The notes under the pieces: generated by a model
Told to the model about the DNA's origin: nothing
Database searches by the model: none
What the model saw: only the letters and a program-made list of their open reading frames with translations
Position numbers and translations under genes: made by a program
Shown: positions 54,201 to 62,602 of the stretch, in pieces
How positions within the stretch are numbered: position 1 is the stretch's first letter
Layout of the letters: the number at the start of each line of letters is the position of its first letter
DNA from: Bordetella parapertussis
GTDB taxonomy: Bacteria > Pseudomonadota > Gammaproteobacteria > Burkholderiales > Burkholderiaceae_B
NCBI GenBank assembly: GCA_945883615.1
Contig: CAMCYB010000004.1
Span: 1 to 64,000 of the forward strand
Reading direction: 5' to 3'
Length of the DNA: 64,000 nucleotides

Positions 54201-55088
54201 TCGATGGCTAGTGAATCAACAGACGTACAGCGTGTCAGTCAAACCGAAATTATTGACTGGTCGTTTGACCCTTTGCCAGAAATGATGGAAATCATGCGTA
54301 AAGGTCAATCTGTCTTGGGTTATCCAGCCTTGGTTGACCAGCAAACACATTGTGCTGTTGACGTTTTCGATGACCCGAGTATTGCAACCGTTCAGCACCG
54401 TAAAGGGTTAATTCGGTTATTCAGAATCACTTTACGGGAACCCATTCGTTACCTTGAAAAAAACATACCCAACATCACCCAATTAGGTATGTTGTACATG
54501 TCATACGGCACCCTAGATGAGCTAAAAAATCAAATAATTGATGTTGCAATAGAGCGAGCCTGCTTGGTCGAACCATTGCCTGATAGCAAAGAAAGTTTCG
54601 ATTTGCGCGTTTCGCAGGGCAAATCACGACTTAACTTGTTGGCACAAGAAGTGGCTCGCTTGACTTTAACAATTTTAGAAAATGCCCAGATTGTGGGTCG
54701 TAAACTGGTTACTGTTAAATCTGCTGGGGCAATTTTTGCTGATATGCACGCAGAATTCGAGGCGCTCATACATAAACGGTTTGTCAGTCAAACACCCTAC
54801 GATGCCTTAAGTCATATACCCCGATATTTACAGGCCATGGCGATGCGTATTGATAAATATAAAACTGACCCTGCACGAGACACTAAATTGTTATCAGAGA
54901 TGATGCCCTTGATGTCGCAGTTTCAGCGTAAACAGCAAAGTTTAAAAGGCGCTCATCATGCGCAGCTTGAGCAATTTAGATGGCAACTTCAAGAGCTTAG
55001 GGTCGCGCTTTTTGCTCAAACCTTAAGAACGCCTTTTCCAGTCTCAGTAAAACGCTTGCAAAAGGTTTGGGAAAGTTTAGAAAAATAA
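51261..55088 (+). CDS. hrpA: ATP-dependent RNA helicase HrpA (DEAH box)
   Basis: HrpA is a large DEAH-box helicase that acts on RNA; in E. coli it has been linked to mRNA processing and to rescue of collided ribosomes. The 1275-residue protein has Walker A GETGSGKT (54-61), QPRRLAA, DEAH at 151-154, SATID, the motif VLATNVAETSLTVPG and QRAGRCGR, then the winged-helix/ratchet and OB-fold domains, and the long C-terminal DUF3418 region specific to HrpA. Length matches E. coli HrpA (about 1300). Confidence 0.96.
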   Translation: MPQTEKSTHNSSASVVIPPRPLPIIEFPEDLPVSARRLDIQAAIEQHQVVIISGETGSGKTTQIPKICLAMGRGQKKIIGHTQPRRLAASSVARRIAQELNTTLGDWVGYQIRFQDKSSQATAIKLMTDGILLAQTQRDPMLKRYDTIIIDEAHERSLNIDFLLGYLRQLLPQRPDLKVIITSATIDATRFAEHFADQAGRPAPIIEVTGRLYPVEIRYRPVRPPETDDVHNTKKSSIEEDDDFANSVVEAVDECVRFGAGDILVFLPGEREIRETAESLRKHHSVGTQVLPLFARLAHDEQEAIFKPTSNARRVVLATNVAETSLTVPGIRFVIDTGVARIKRYSWRQKVEQLRLEPISQASANQRAGRCGRIGPGLCIRLYDEIDFDKRKPFSEPEILRSSLAGVILRMKSLKLDDIEQFPFVDPPTGRAVADGYQALQEIGAINVDSVRGNLMTPIGDALARLPLDPRVGRMLLAAHEQQCLTEMLVIAAALAVQDPRERPLAAREEAEQAHTKFSDKKSEFLSWLNLWQWYHEQVKHKASQRKLVALLRQHYLSPNRLREWHDIHTQLHVLVGEQGWRLNPSAATYEQIHCALMSGLLGNLGLKSEETGFYQGARDIRFLIHPSSKLARKAGKWVMAGELVETTKLYARCIAQIEPAWVERIGQHMIHKTWGDPRWDRRRGQVVAHERATLYGIPIYSGRSVHFGSIDATRAREAFIMQALVPADFDVPFAFLAHNRKLIEQIEALEHRSRRPDILVDDALIYAFYDRLLPEFINQLTTFKQWFKSLGENESKAWLLSRDDLMRHEAAGITTDVFPQAVTFRGAQLVLSYHFEPGSPRDGVTLTVPLMLLNQLQPERWEWLVPGLLKEKVQLLVRSLPQKIRKHCVPIPDYAQSFYNRCYDQLSDPKGSLIDAIATDMHTQFRIRPQANDFRTETLPAHLLMAFKVIDEHGRMLAAGRQLTQLKVELGTQAQASFQSMASESTDVQRVSQTEIIDWSFDPLPEMMEIMRKGQSVLGYPALVDQQTHCAVDVFDDPSIATVQHRKGLIRLFRITLREPIRYLEKNIPNITQLGMLYMSYGTLDELKNQIIDVAIERACLVEPLPDSKESFDLRVSQGKSRLNLLAQEVARLTLTILENAQIVGRKLVTVKSAGAIFADMHAEFEALIHKRFVSQTPYDALSHIPRYLQAMAMRIDKYKTDPARDTKLLSEMMPLMSQFQRKQQSLKGAHHAQLEQFRWQLQELRVALFAQTLRTPFPVSVKRLQKVWESLEK

Positions 55089-55139
55089 TTGTTAGATCGG
55101 TTCTTTATTGGCATATGAGCTCATTTAACCGTGAATTCA

Positions 55140-55188
55140 ATGAAAGAGTGAGTCAATGACACACTGAATCATTGACTCATACTTTCAT
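55140..55188. terminator. Long hairpin between convergent hrpA and lpxO
   Basis: Arms at 55140-55159 and 55169-55188 are reverse complements over 20 bases with two mismatches, around a 9-nt loop. The position, three bases beyond the lpxO stop and about 50 beyond the hrpA stop, fits a bidirectional terminator. T-runs are poor on both sides. Confidence 0.6.
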
Positions 55189-55191
55189 ATA

Positions 55192-56091
55192 TTAAATTGC
55201 AATAAATAAAAGAATCGCTAAACCAATTAATGCATACTTTGTTGCTTTGTAAATCGTACGATTTGCATTTTTAAAGGCTTTGCGCTTTTCATCAACGACC
55301 CAATGCCAATGGGTTAATTTATTTATGAAGCCCGTTTGATCGGTTTCACTATTGGGTGACGCCGCGGCAGACATCAGCACGCGACCGAACCAGTGATTAA
55401 AACGTGCGGTCCACTTCCAAATTAATGGTCTTTCAACATCACAAAATAAAATGATGCGATTTTGATCTGTTTTATTGTGTGCTTCGTGCACATACGTTTC
55501 ATCAAAAACAAACCCTTGACCATCGCGCCAGCTTTGGCGAATACCGTCAACGTCAATGTAGCACTGGTCAGCGTTAGGTGTTGATAGACCAAGGTGGTAT
55601 CTAAGCGAACCGGCAAAAGGGTCGCGGTGACGGTTCAATTTGCCACCCGGCGGTAACTCGGCAAACATAGCCGCTTTGATGCTGGGTATTTGGTTCAGTA
55701 GTGCAACGGTCTTAGGGCAAAGCGCTTCAGCAGACGGGTGTTTTGCGTTATACCATTTGAGGTAAAAGCGCTTCCAGCCATATTTAAAAAATGAATTGAA
55801 ACCAATATCATTGTGGGCCGTGGGCGCTTTAATCTCTTGGCTTTTCGCCATACTAAGCGCTTCATCGCGAATCGTTTCCCAATTATCAGCTAAAAGCTGT
55901 AATTCAGGCAGTCGCGAAACGGGTATGTAAGGTGTGGTGGGCACTTTAGATGTAAGAACCATCAAAGTATTAATGGGTGCAAGAATGATTGAGTGGTCGA
56001 GCAATTGCCGACCAAGTGGCAAGCGAACTTGACCTCTAAAGTGTGCAAATAAAACCGCACCGAGCCATGTAAATAATACAAACCATTTCAT
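55192..56091 (-). CDS. lpxO: Lipid A 2-hydroxylase LpxO-like dioxygenase
   Basis: LpxO is an Fe(II)/2-oxoglutarate enzyme of the aspartyl/asparaginyl beta-hydroxylase family that hydroxylates a secondary acyl chain of lipid A. The start is set at the ATG at 56091 (MKWFVLFTWLGAVLFAHFRG; 299 residues), which has TAGGTG upstream; a GTG at 56103 would add four residues. There is an N-terminal membrane anchor (1-17), the iron site with NRHRDPFAGSLRYHLGLS and FVFDETYVHEAHNKTDQNRI, and a C-terminal hydrophobic segment (last ~18 residues). It is divergent from dnaE with a gap of only 38 bases. Confidence 0.87.
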   Translation of the reverse strand: MKWFVLFTWLGAVLFAHFRGQVRLPLGRQLLDHSIILAPINTLMVLTSKVPTTPYIPVSRLPELQLLADNWETIRDEALSMAKSQEIKAPTAHNDIGFNSFFKYGWKRFYLKWYNAKHPSAEALCPKTVALLNQIPSIKAAMFAELPPGGKLNRHRDPFAGSLRYHLGLSTPNADQCYIDVDGIRQSWRDGQGFVFDETYVHEAHNKTDQNRIILFCDVERPLIWKWTARFNHWFGRVLMSAAASPNSETDQTGFINKLTHWHWVVDEKRKAFKNANRTIYKATKYALIGLAILLFIAI

Positions 56092-56129
56092 AATATGTAA
56101 CACCTACTCTGTTTAGTACAATTGCAAGT

Positions 56130-59100
56130 ATGACTGATCAGACATTGCAACCCACTTTCGTACACCTGCGCGTTCATTCGGAATATTCCGTTGTTGATGG
56201 AACGGTACGCCTATCTGAACTGGTCTCGTGCACATCTGCTCAAGACCAGCCGGCCGTTGCACTGACCGATCTGTCAAATCTTTTTGGGCTGATCAAATTT
56301 TACAACTTAGCTCGAAATGCAGGAATCAAACCTATTGCAGGCTGTGACGTCTGGATCACCAACGAAGAAGAACGCGATAAACCTTTTCGTAGTTTACTGC
56401 TAGTTTCGACCTCGGCGGGTTACCGTCTACTTTGTCAGCTATTAAGTCGTGCATGGCTGAGCAATACTTGGCGTGCCCGGCCTGAAATCAAGCGCGAGTG
56501 GCTCGATGGTGCCCAAGGCCTTTTCGTTTTGTCTGGGGCGCGTCAGAGCGATGTGGGTCAAGCGCTCATGGCGGGCAACGCTGCTGGTGCGGTCAAGCTC
56601 GTGCAAATGTGGCAAAAAATGTTGCCCAACGCCTACTTTATTGAATTGCAACGCACTGAAAACGATGCCGATCACCAATATACACGGCTTGCAATTGATT
56701 TGGCTGCAAATGAAGGCATACCCGTTGTGGCGACGCACCCCGTACAATTTTTGCTACGTAACGAGTTTTATGCTCACGAAGCACGTGTTTGTATTTCAGA
56801 GGGGGAAATACTTTCAAACCCTAATCGCCCTAAAAACTTTACGCCTGACCAGTACCTTAAAACCACCGCAGAGATGGTTGAAGCATTTCAAGATGTTCCC
56901 TCAGCCATTCATAATGCAGTCAAAATAGCACAGCGTTGTAATTTAACGTTGTTGCTCGGTCAGCCCCAATTACCCGATTTTCCCACCCCAGATGGTTCAA
57001 GTATCGATCGATATTTAATTGAGCTTTCAGAAGCAGGCTTGATTCAACGGTTAGTTCAGTGCTTTCCTGATGAATCAGAACGCGCGGCAAAACAAGCGCA
57101 ATACGCAGACCGTTTGGCGCTTGAATGCAAAACCATTAACGACATGGGGTTTGCCGGTTACTTTTTAATCGTGCAAGACTTTATCAATTGGGGTAAGCGC
57201 AATGGCGTGCCAGTGGGGCCAGGCCGGGGTTCTGGGGCGGGTTCGTTAGTTGCCTTTGCTTTGGGCATAACCGATCTAGACCCACTGCGCTATGACTTGT
57301 TGTTTGAGCGTTTCTTAAACCCAGAACGGGTTTCAATGCCTGACTTTGATATTGACTTTTGCCAAGACAATCGCGAGCGTGTGATTGAGTACGTAAAAGA
57401 CAAATACACTCGCCAGGCCGTGAGTCAAATTGCCACGTTTGGTACCTTAGGTGCAAAAGCGGTCGTCAGAGACGTGGGTCGCGTGCTTGATATGCCGTAT
57501 TCGTTATGTGACAGCTTATCAAAGCTTATTCCACACAACCCAGCCGACCCTTGGACACTCGATCGCGCCCTGAAAGACGAACCCGCCTTCAAAGCCCGCT
57601 ACGACCAAGAAGAAGAAGTACGTGCCTTAATTGATTTAGCCCGCCCACTCGAAGGCTTAACCCGAAACATGGGTATGCATGCAGGCGGTGTGCTCATTGC
57701 GCCGGGGCAACTCACTGATTTTTGCCCGTTGTTTTGTCAACCTGGGCAAGAAGCCACTGCAGTGTCGCAGTTTGACAAAGACGATGTGGAAGCAGCCGGT
57801 CTGGTTAAATTCGACTTTTTAGGCCTTCGAAATTTAACTATCTTAGATTGGGCTGTTCGGTATGTGCGTCAATTCAACCCAAGTCGGGTCGATTTTGACA
57901 TCATGAGTTTGTCACTAGACGACCCTAAGGTCTATGCATTGCTGTGTGCTGCTAATACAACGGCGATCTTTCAGCTTGAATCGCGCGGCATGAAAGAGTT
58001 ACTTAAAAAACTCAAACCCAGTCATTTTGAAGATGTTATCGCAGTGCTCGCGCTCTTTCGGCCGGGGCCACTTGAATCTGGCATGGTTGATGACTTTGTG
58101 AATCGTAAGCATGGCCGCGCCGAGGTCGATTACTTTCATAAAGACCTTGAGTCAACGCTTAAAAGTACCTATGGCGTCATTGTGTACCAAGAGCAGGTCA
58201 TGCTTATTTCGCAGATTATCGGCGGTTATTCGTTGGGTAGCGCTGATTTACTACGGCGCGCAATGGGCAAGAAAAAAGCCGAAGAAATGGCTGAACAGCG
58301 CGGTCTGTTTGAGCAAGGCGCGGCCCAAAAAGGTTATGACACTAAGTTAGCGGTAAAGCTTTTTGACTTGATGGAAAAATTTGCTGGGTACGGTTTTAAT
58401 AAATCTCACTCTGCAGCGTACGCTTTAATTGCTTACCAAACGGCTTGGCTCAAAGTCTATCACCCAGCTGAATTTATGGCGGCCACGCTTTCGTCAGATA
58501 TGGACGATACCGATAAAGTACAAATTTTTTGGCGTGACTGTCAGCTCAATCAAGTGACCGTATTGCCGCCAGATATTAATCGTTCAAACTATCGATTTGA
58601 ACCGGTTGAAGATGAATTTTCAGCACAAGGCTTGGCGCTTCGCACGATACGTTACGGCATGGGTGCTGTAAAAGGGGCCGGTCAGAGCGCCATTGAAAAT
58701 ATCGTCACAGTGCGTCAGCAGGGTGGGCTCTTCACTAGCCTGTTTGATTTTTGTCTTCGTGTAAACCGACAAATGGTTAATCGTCGAAGCGTCGAAGCGT
58801 TAATTCGTGCGGGTGCTTTTGATTCAATTGATGAAAACCGCGCGGCCCTTATTGCTTCGCTGACAACCGCAATTGACGCGGCAGATCAAGCAGATCGCGC
58901 CGCAAGCCAAGTCTCATTATTTGGCGATGACAACTCACAAGCGCATGACGTTGTGGCAAATGCTTTATCTAAAGTCGTGCCGTGGGGTTTGCGAGTTAAG
59001 CTCGCGCATGAAAAAACGGCCTTAGGCTTTTATTTCAGTGGTCATCTTTTTGATGCTTGGCAGGCTGAGGTGCGGCGTGTCGTGTCACGCCCTTTGTCTC

Positions 59101-59612
59101 GCATTGAGCCGTCACGAGATCTGCAAATGTTGGCTGGTGCCATTGCATCGGTTCGTACACAAATGACCCGCCGCGGCAAGATGATGGCTGTCATGCTTGA
59201 CGATGGCACGGCACAAGTTGAAGTCGCATTGTTTAGTGAGCAAATCGAAGCGCACAGCGCCAAACTTCGAGAAGATCAACTTTTAATCGTAGCGGGTAAA
59301 GTCGTTTTTGACGAGTACTCTGGTGGGCTAAGGGTCACGGCAGAATCACTTTACGATTTATCACTGATGCGTCAATCTAAAGCGCGCGCGTTATGTATTC
59401 GATTAAATGGCAACGCAGAAGCCTCAACACTACACAGTTTATTGGCGCCATATCGTCACGCAAACGGCCTGATGGTGGAAGTTGAATACGAAACTGAGCA
59501 AACGCGTTGTTGCATCAAGCTGGGTGAAAACTGGCGCGTAACCGTGCCAGACGATTTACTTTTAACCTTGTCAGACTGGACGTCACCACAAGCCATAGAA
59601 GTTAGCTATTGA
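56130..59612 (+). CDS. dnaE: DNA polymerase III alpha subunit
   Basis: DnaE is the replicative polymerase. The 1160-residue protein begins with a PHP domain (FVHLRVHSEYSVVDGTVRLS), then the C-family polymerase with GPGRGSGAGSLVAFALGITD, the catalytic PDFDIDF (404-410), GMHAGGVLIAPG, VRDVGRV and FNKSHSAAYALIAYQTAWLK, followed by a helix-hairpin-helix and an OB domain (about 990-1080, AGAIASVRTQMTRRGKMMAV). Length equals E. coli DnaE (1160). It is not the error-prone DnaE2 type: the size and PHP start fit DnaE1. Four-base overlap with the GT9 gene downstream. Confidence 0.97.
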   Translation: MTDQTLQPTFVHLRVHSEYSVVDGTVRLSELVSCTSAQDQPAVALTDLSNLFGLIKFYNLARNAGIKPIAGCDVWITNEEERDKPFRSLLLVSTSAGYRLLCQLLSRAWLSNTWRARPEIKREWLDGAQGLFVLSGARQSDVGQALMAGNAAGAVKLVQMWQKMLPNAYFIELQRTENDADHQYTRLAIDLAANEGIPVVATHPVQFLLRNEFYAHEARVCISEGEILSNPNRPKNFTPDQYLKTTAEMVEAFQDVPSAIHNAVKIAQRCNLTLLLGQPQLPDFPTPDGSSIDRYLIELSEAGLIQRLVQCFPDESERAAKQAQYADRLALECKTINDMGFAGYFLIVQDFINWGKRNGVPVGPGRGSGAGSLVAFALGITDLDPLRYDLLFERFLNPERVSMPDFDIDFCQDNRERVIEYVKDKYTRQAVSQIATFGTLGAKAVVRDVGRVLDMPYSLCDSLSKLIPHNPADPWTLDRALKDEPAFKARYDQEEEVRALIDLARPLEGLTRNMGMHAGGVLIAPGQLTDFCPLFCQPGQEATAVSQFDKDDVEAAGLVKFDFLGLRNLTILDWAVRYVRQFNPSRVDFDIMSLSLDDPKVYALLCAANTTAIFQLESRGMKELLKKLKPSHFEDVIAVLALFRPGPLESGMVDDFVNRKHGRAEVDYFHKDLESTLKSTYGVIVYQEQVMLISQIIGGYSLGSADLLRRAMGKKKAEEMAEQRGLFEQGAAQKGYDTKLAVKLFDLMEKFAGYGFNKSHSAAYALIAYQTAWLKVYHPAEFMAATLSSDMDDTDKVQIFWRDCQLNQVTVLPPDINRSNYRFEPVEDEFSAQGLALRTIRYGMGAVKGAGQSAIENIVTVRQQGGLFTSLFDFCLRVNRQMVNRRSVEALIRAGAFDSIDENRAALIASLTTAIDAADQADRAASQVSLFGDDNSQAHDVVANALSKVVPWGLRVKLAHEKTALGFYFSGHLFDAWQAEVRRVVSRPLSRIEPSRDLQMLAGAIASVRTQMTRRGKMMAVMLDDGTAQVEVALFSEQIEAHSAKLREDQLLIVAGKVVFDEYSGGLRVTAESLYDLSLMRQSKARALCIRLNGNAEASTLHSLLAPYRHANGLMVEVEYETEQTRCCIKLGENWRVTVPDDLLLTLSDWTSPQAIEVSY

Positions 59613-60763
59613 TGCAAGCACCTCAACAGTACGCAACAATAAAAATGTTCTTACAAACATTACAAAAAGCGCGTGATCAGATCAGGCGAAAGGTCTCTTT
59701 ATTTTTCTTTGACCGAAAACGTCAACCCAGCGCAACGGCAAGAAAACAAATCGTTTTCGTTCGATGGGACGCTAAGCTTGGCGACACAATCGTGACGTCA
59801 TGGCTGTTTAGAGAAATCAAAAAATACGACCCCAGTTTGCAACTAGTGGTCATCGCACCCGAGTCATTTAAATCAATGTTTCTGAATGATATGGGGGCTG
59901 ATCGCGTTGTTGTTTCCCCGAAACGCGTTAAATTTGCTGATATCAGGCGCATCGCTAGCGCCGTTGGCCCTGCTGACTATGTCATGCATATGGCTGAACA
60001 CTTAAAGCCAAAAGATGTCTATTTATTATCTAAATTAGATAGCAATTATGTATTGGGTTTAGATGATGAGGTAAAAAGTATTAACATTAAAGCGGGTGCC
60101 CGCACTCAAAGCCAGCACTTTGCAGATAAAGTCGCTGTGCTGCTGCAGCATATGGGCATAAGCAATTTTGATCAATCATATATTGTGCCTTTTGATTCGG
60201 TCGCTCAAACTCGAACTGATGCATGGTGGCCACAAAGCCCTGTGATTGCATTTAACCCGCTTGGGCGCGGCCATGCCCGACAATTTAGCCTGAACACGGC
60301 AGTTGCAGTGTTAGACCACATTTTGAGTGCAACAAAAGCAGATGTGTTGATCTTAATTGACCCAGCTCGACGTGCTTTTGCTGAGTCAATTAAACAGCAA
60401 GTCAGTCAACCTCATCGGGTCATACTGGCACCAGCCGATCAATCAGCCCACACGTTGGGCGACTTATTTTCTTGTGTGCGTCGCAGCCAAGCTATGGTCT
60501 CAGTTGATACCGCTACAGTTCATATCGCAACCGGCTTAGATAAACCTGTATTTGGTTTTTATAACCCACAACAAAACGATCAAGATTTTAGTTTTGTAAA
60601 TTGGTCACCGCATTCTGAGCACTCAGTTTCGCAGTTAGCAAAAAGGGTCGACCCTCAAGTCGTTGATGCGATTGACATCAACGAGTTTAGAGTTCTCTTT
60701 ACACAATTTGTAAAAGATTATGGGTTAAACCCAACCCCTAAGCCAGTAAACAAAGAGACCTAA
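59609..60763 (+). CDS. Glycosyltransferase family 9 (ADP-heptose:LPS heptosyltransferase-like)
   Basis: GT9 enzymes add heptose to the LPS core. The 384-residue protein has the N-terminal Rossmann domain with IVFVRWDAKLGDTIVTSWLF and a C-terminal GT-B domain with IAFNPLGRGHARQFS (in place of the usual P-G-x-x-x-x-K-x-W), and SVDTATVHIATGLDKPVFGF (the D-T-x-x-x-H-I-A signature). The first ~45 residues are a basic, amphipathic extension that could touch the membrane. Which core sugar it adds cannot be read. The start overlaps dnaE by four bases (ATGATGC); the 3' end overlaps the convergent YdcF-like gene by 39 bases. Confidence 0.85.
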   Translation: MMQAPQQYATIKMFLQTLQKARDQIRRKVSLFFFDRKRQPSATARKQIVFVRWDAKLGDTIVTSWLFREIKKYDPSLQLVVIAPESFKSMFLNDMGADRVVVSPKRVKFADIRRIASAVGPADYVMHMAEHLKPKDVYLLSKLDSNYVLGLDDEVKSINIKAGARTQSQHFADKVAVLLQHMGISNFDQSYIVPFDSVAQTRTDAWWPQSPVIAFNPLGRGHARQFSLNTAVAVLDHILSATKADVLILIDPARRAFAESIKQQVSQPHRVILAPADQSAHTLGDLFSCVRRSQAMVSVDTATVHIATGLDKPVFGFYNPQQNDQDFSFVNWSPHSEHSVSQLAKRVDPQVVDAIDINEFRVLFTQFVKDYGLNPTPKPVNKET

Positions 60764-61495
60764 ATATTCTTTCAAAATAGTGCGGCTGGCTTCAAGGGTA
60801 AGGCTGTCGGGTTGCCAAATATTAAGTGGTCGAATGTGTGGCACGGTTATTTGTTTAGGTAACGGGGCTGCAGTGACTTCAATGGGTTGCTTTTCAAACG
60901 CAGCCATTGATCTGGGCATATGTAGCGCCGAGGTCACCAGCAAAATACGCTTCTTTTCTAAGTTAGATAACGTCTTTTGCGTGAGTAATGCGTTTTCAAA
61001 TGTATTTTGACTTCGAGTTTCCAGCAAAATAGCCTGCTCAGGTATGCCATTTTGAATCAGCGACCGAGCCATGTTGTTGGTGTCTCCGATGGGCCCTTCA
61101 AGGGCACCGCCTGACAACACAATAACGGGCGCGCGTTGCGCGCGATAAAGGTCAGCTGCAAGGGTTTCACGGCTACGCACCATTTGTTTGTCATAAGGTG
61201 TGAACCAATTACTTCGGTTGCCTTGTATGTGGCCACCTAAGACGACAATGGCATCGGCTTGCGGGTAATCTTTAGCCACAAGTGACTGATATCGGTTTTC
61301 TAAAAAGCCACCTGCAACCAGTGTTGTGACAGGCAAAGACCATGCGAATACCCAAGCGATCGCAACCCCAATAAGCGTTAACGAAAAAACCCACCTTTTC
61401 AAAAATATGGCTGCAAAAGCGATCGCCAAAATGAATAAGCTCAGGTTTGGTGGGTAAAGCAATCGATATAAGATGTTTGATAAAAAATCACTCAT
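60725..61495 (-). CDS. YdcF-like protein (DUF218) with an N-terminal membrane anchor
   Basis: DUF218 proteins (YdcF, SanA, ElyC) are envelope-associated; ElyC affects peptidoglycan and lipid-carrier metabolism, but the biochemical activity is unknown. The 256-residue protein has two N-terminal hydrophobic segments (about 14-30 and 34-60), then the domain with DAIVVLGGHI, LYRAQRAPVIVLSGGALEG, the acidic ETRSQNTFENALLTQ motif, and RILLVTSALHMPRSMAAFEK. This size and layout resemble ElyC. Probably co-transcribed with the upstream WaaF-like gene (10-base gap). Confidence 0.82.
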   Translation of the reverse strand: MSDFLSNILYRLLYPPNLSLFILAIAFAAIFLKRWVFSLTLIGVAIAWVFAWSLPVTTLVAGGFLENRYQSLVAKDYPQADAIVVLGGHIQGNRSNWFTPYDKQMVRSRETLAADLYRAQRAPVIVLSGGALEGPIGDTNNMARSLIQNGIPEQAILLETRSQNTFENALLTQKTLSNLEKKRILLVTSALHMPRSMAAFEKQPIEVTAAPLPKQITVPHIRPLNIWQPDSLTLEASRTILKEYLGLFVYWLRGWV

Positions 61496-61505
61496 AACTC
61501 ATAAC

Positions 61506-62510
61506 TCATGACTCAGAACGTTTAGTTTGAGGCGTTGCGAGTTGTTCATGAACTTTTTTAAGCACTTCCTCAAGGCTAGGCCAATGACTAGGCTGACCCA
61601 TACACACTGCAATATGTGACCATGGCCCCGTATGTTTAGGGTCAGTCACACCAAACAGGGTGATCTGGTTTGCCCCGACCGCTGCGGCAATATGCGAAAC
61701 ACCTGAGTCATTGCAAATGACCAACGCAGCCCCTTGCGCGAGTGCTGCAAAGGTACCCAAATCGGTCGGCTGAAACAATGTAACTGAAGGTGCATGTTCT
61801 AGCGCTTGGGTTCGTTCATGTTGAGGTGGGCAGGCAACAACGTTTAAACCTTGTTGTTGAAGTGCGCGTGTTAATTCAGCAAAGTGTGGCCAAACCTTAA
61901 TCTTTCCATGATGCTTTCCCGTCGCGGTGGGGGCAATTAAAATGTAGGGCTTGTTAATCATGTGCGCTTGAGCCAAAAGCAACTGCGCCTTCTCAACTTG
62001 AGCAGCTTGCACCGTCATGTGAATAGACCTTGGCAAATCGCTTTGTTGAATTGGGTTTGATGGTTGGTCCCACGTTTTAACAGCCACATCAGCTAAATAA
62101 AACCATTTTTCAACAGCATGTGTCGGTTTCAATAACTTTTTAACGGGCCACTTGAGTAACCACGTTCGACCATCGTCGCAGTAACCCAGCGTGTGTACGC
62201 CAGCCAAACGAAATATCAGCGCACTTGATAAAGAATCGGGAAAGCTCAAACCCACCATGTCTTGCACAACGGCTTGACGAACGGCCCCTAAATCATGCCA
62301 AAATGACCCTTTTAAAGTCACAAATTTAATATATTGAATGTTTTGAATCAATGGCTTAGCCCAAGCTCGGCCACAAATGACCATTGGCATGCCTAGAGCG
62401 TTTAAATGTTTTAAAGCGGGAAGGCACATCACCACATCTCCGACCCAATTGGGTAGACGAACCATCAAAGGCAGAGTAGGGCGAGAGGTAATTTTTAAAA
62501 GTGCAACCAT
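61506..62510 (-). CDS. waaF: LPS heptosyltransferase (WaaF-like, GT9)
   Basis: WaaF adds the second heptose to the inner core of LPS. The 334-residue GT9 protein has the N-terminal LMVRLPNWVGDVVMCLPALK, typical of WaaF, SFPDSLSSALIFRLAGVHTL, and the C-terminal ADP-heptose site (APTATGKHHGKIKVWPHFAE) with the VICNDSGVSHIAAAVGANQI signature. The ATG at 62510 is used; a GTG two codons upstream is possible. Heptosyltransferase II is the best guess, and WaaC is less likely from the N-terminus. Divergent from msbA with a 92-base gap, and probably read together with the YdcF-like gene. Confidence 0.82.
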   Translation of the reverse strand: MVALLKITSRPTLPLMVRLPNWVGDVVMCLPALKHLNALGMPMVICGRAWAKPLIQNIQYIKFVTLKGSFWHDLGAVRQAVVQDMVGLSFPDSLSSALIFRLAGVHTLGYCDDGRTWLLKWPVKKLLKPTHAVEKWFYLADVAVKTWDQPSNPIQQSDLPRSIHMTVQAAQVEKAQLLLAQAHMINKPYILIAPTATGKHHGKIKVWPHFAELTRALQQQGLNVVACPPQHERTQALEHAPSVTLFQPTDLGTFAALAQGAALVICNDSGVSHIAAAVGANQITLFGVTDPKHTGPWSHIAVCMGQPSHWPSLEEVLKKVHEQLATPQTKRSES

Positions 62511-62574
62511 GGTCACAAGAATACGCTAGGTTGCCTTGTGCCGACAAGTCAGCGCTTATCGGTACAATTTGGTT

Positions 62575-62596
62575 TTGGTTAAAATTCCAACCAAGG
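62575..62596 (+). promoter_or_regulatory. Small hairpin overlapping the msbA ribosome-binding site
   Basis: TTGGTT (62575-62580) pairs with AACCAA (62589-62594) across an 8-nt loop; the last two bases of the stem are part of the SD-like AAGG (62593-62596) that serves the GTG at 62603. It could lower msbA translation, but the stem is short. Confidence 0.3.
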
Positions 62597-62602
62597 TATT
62601 CA

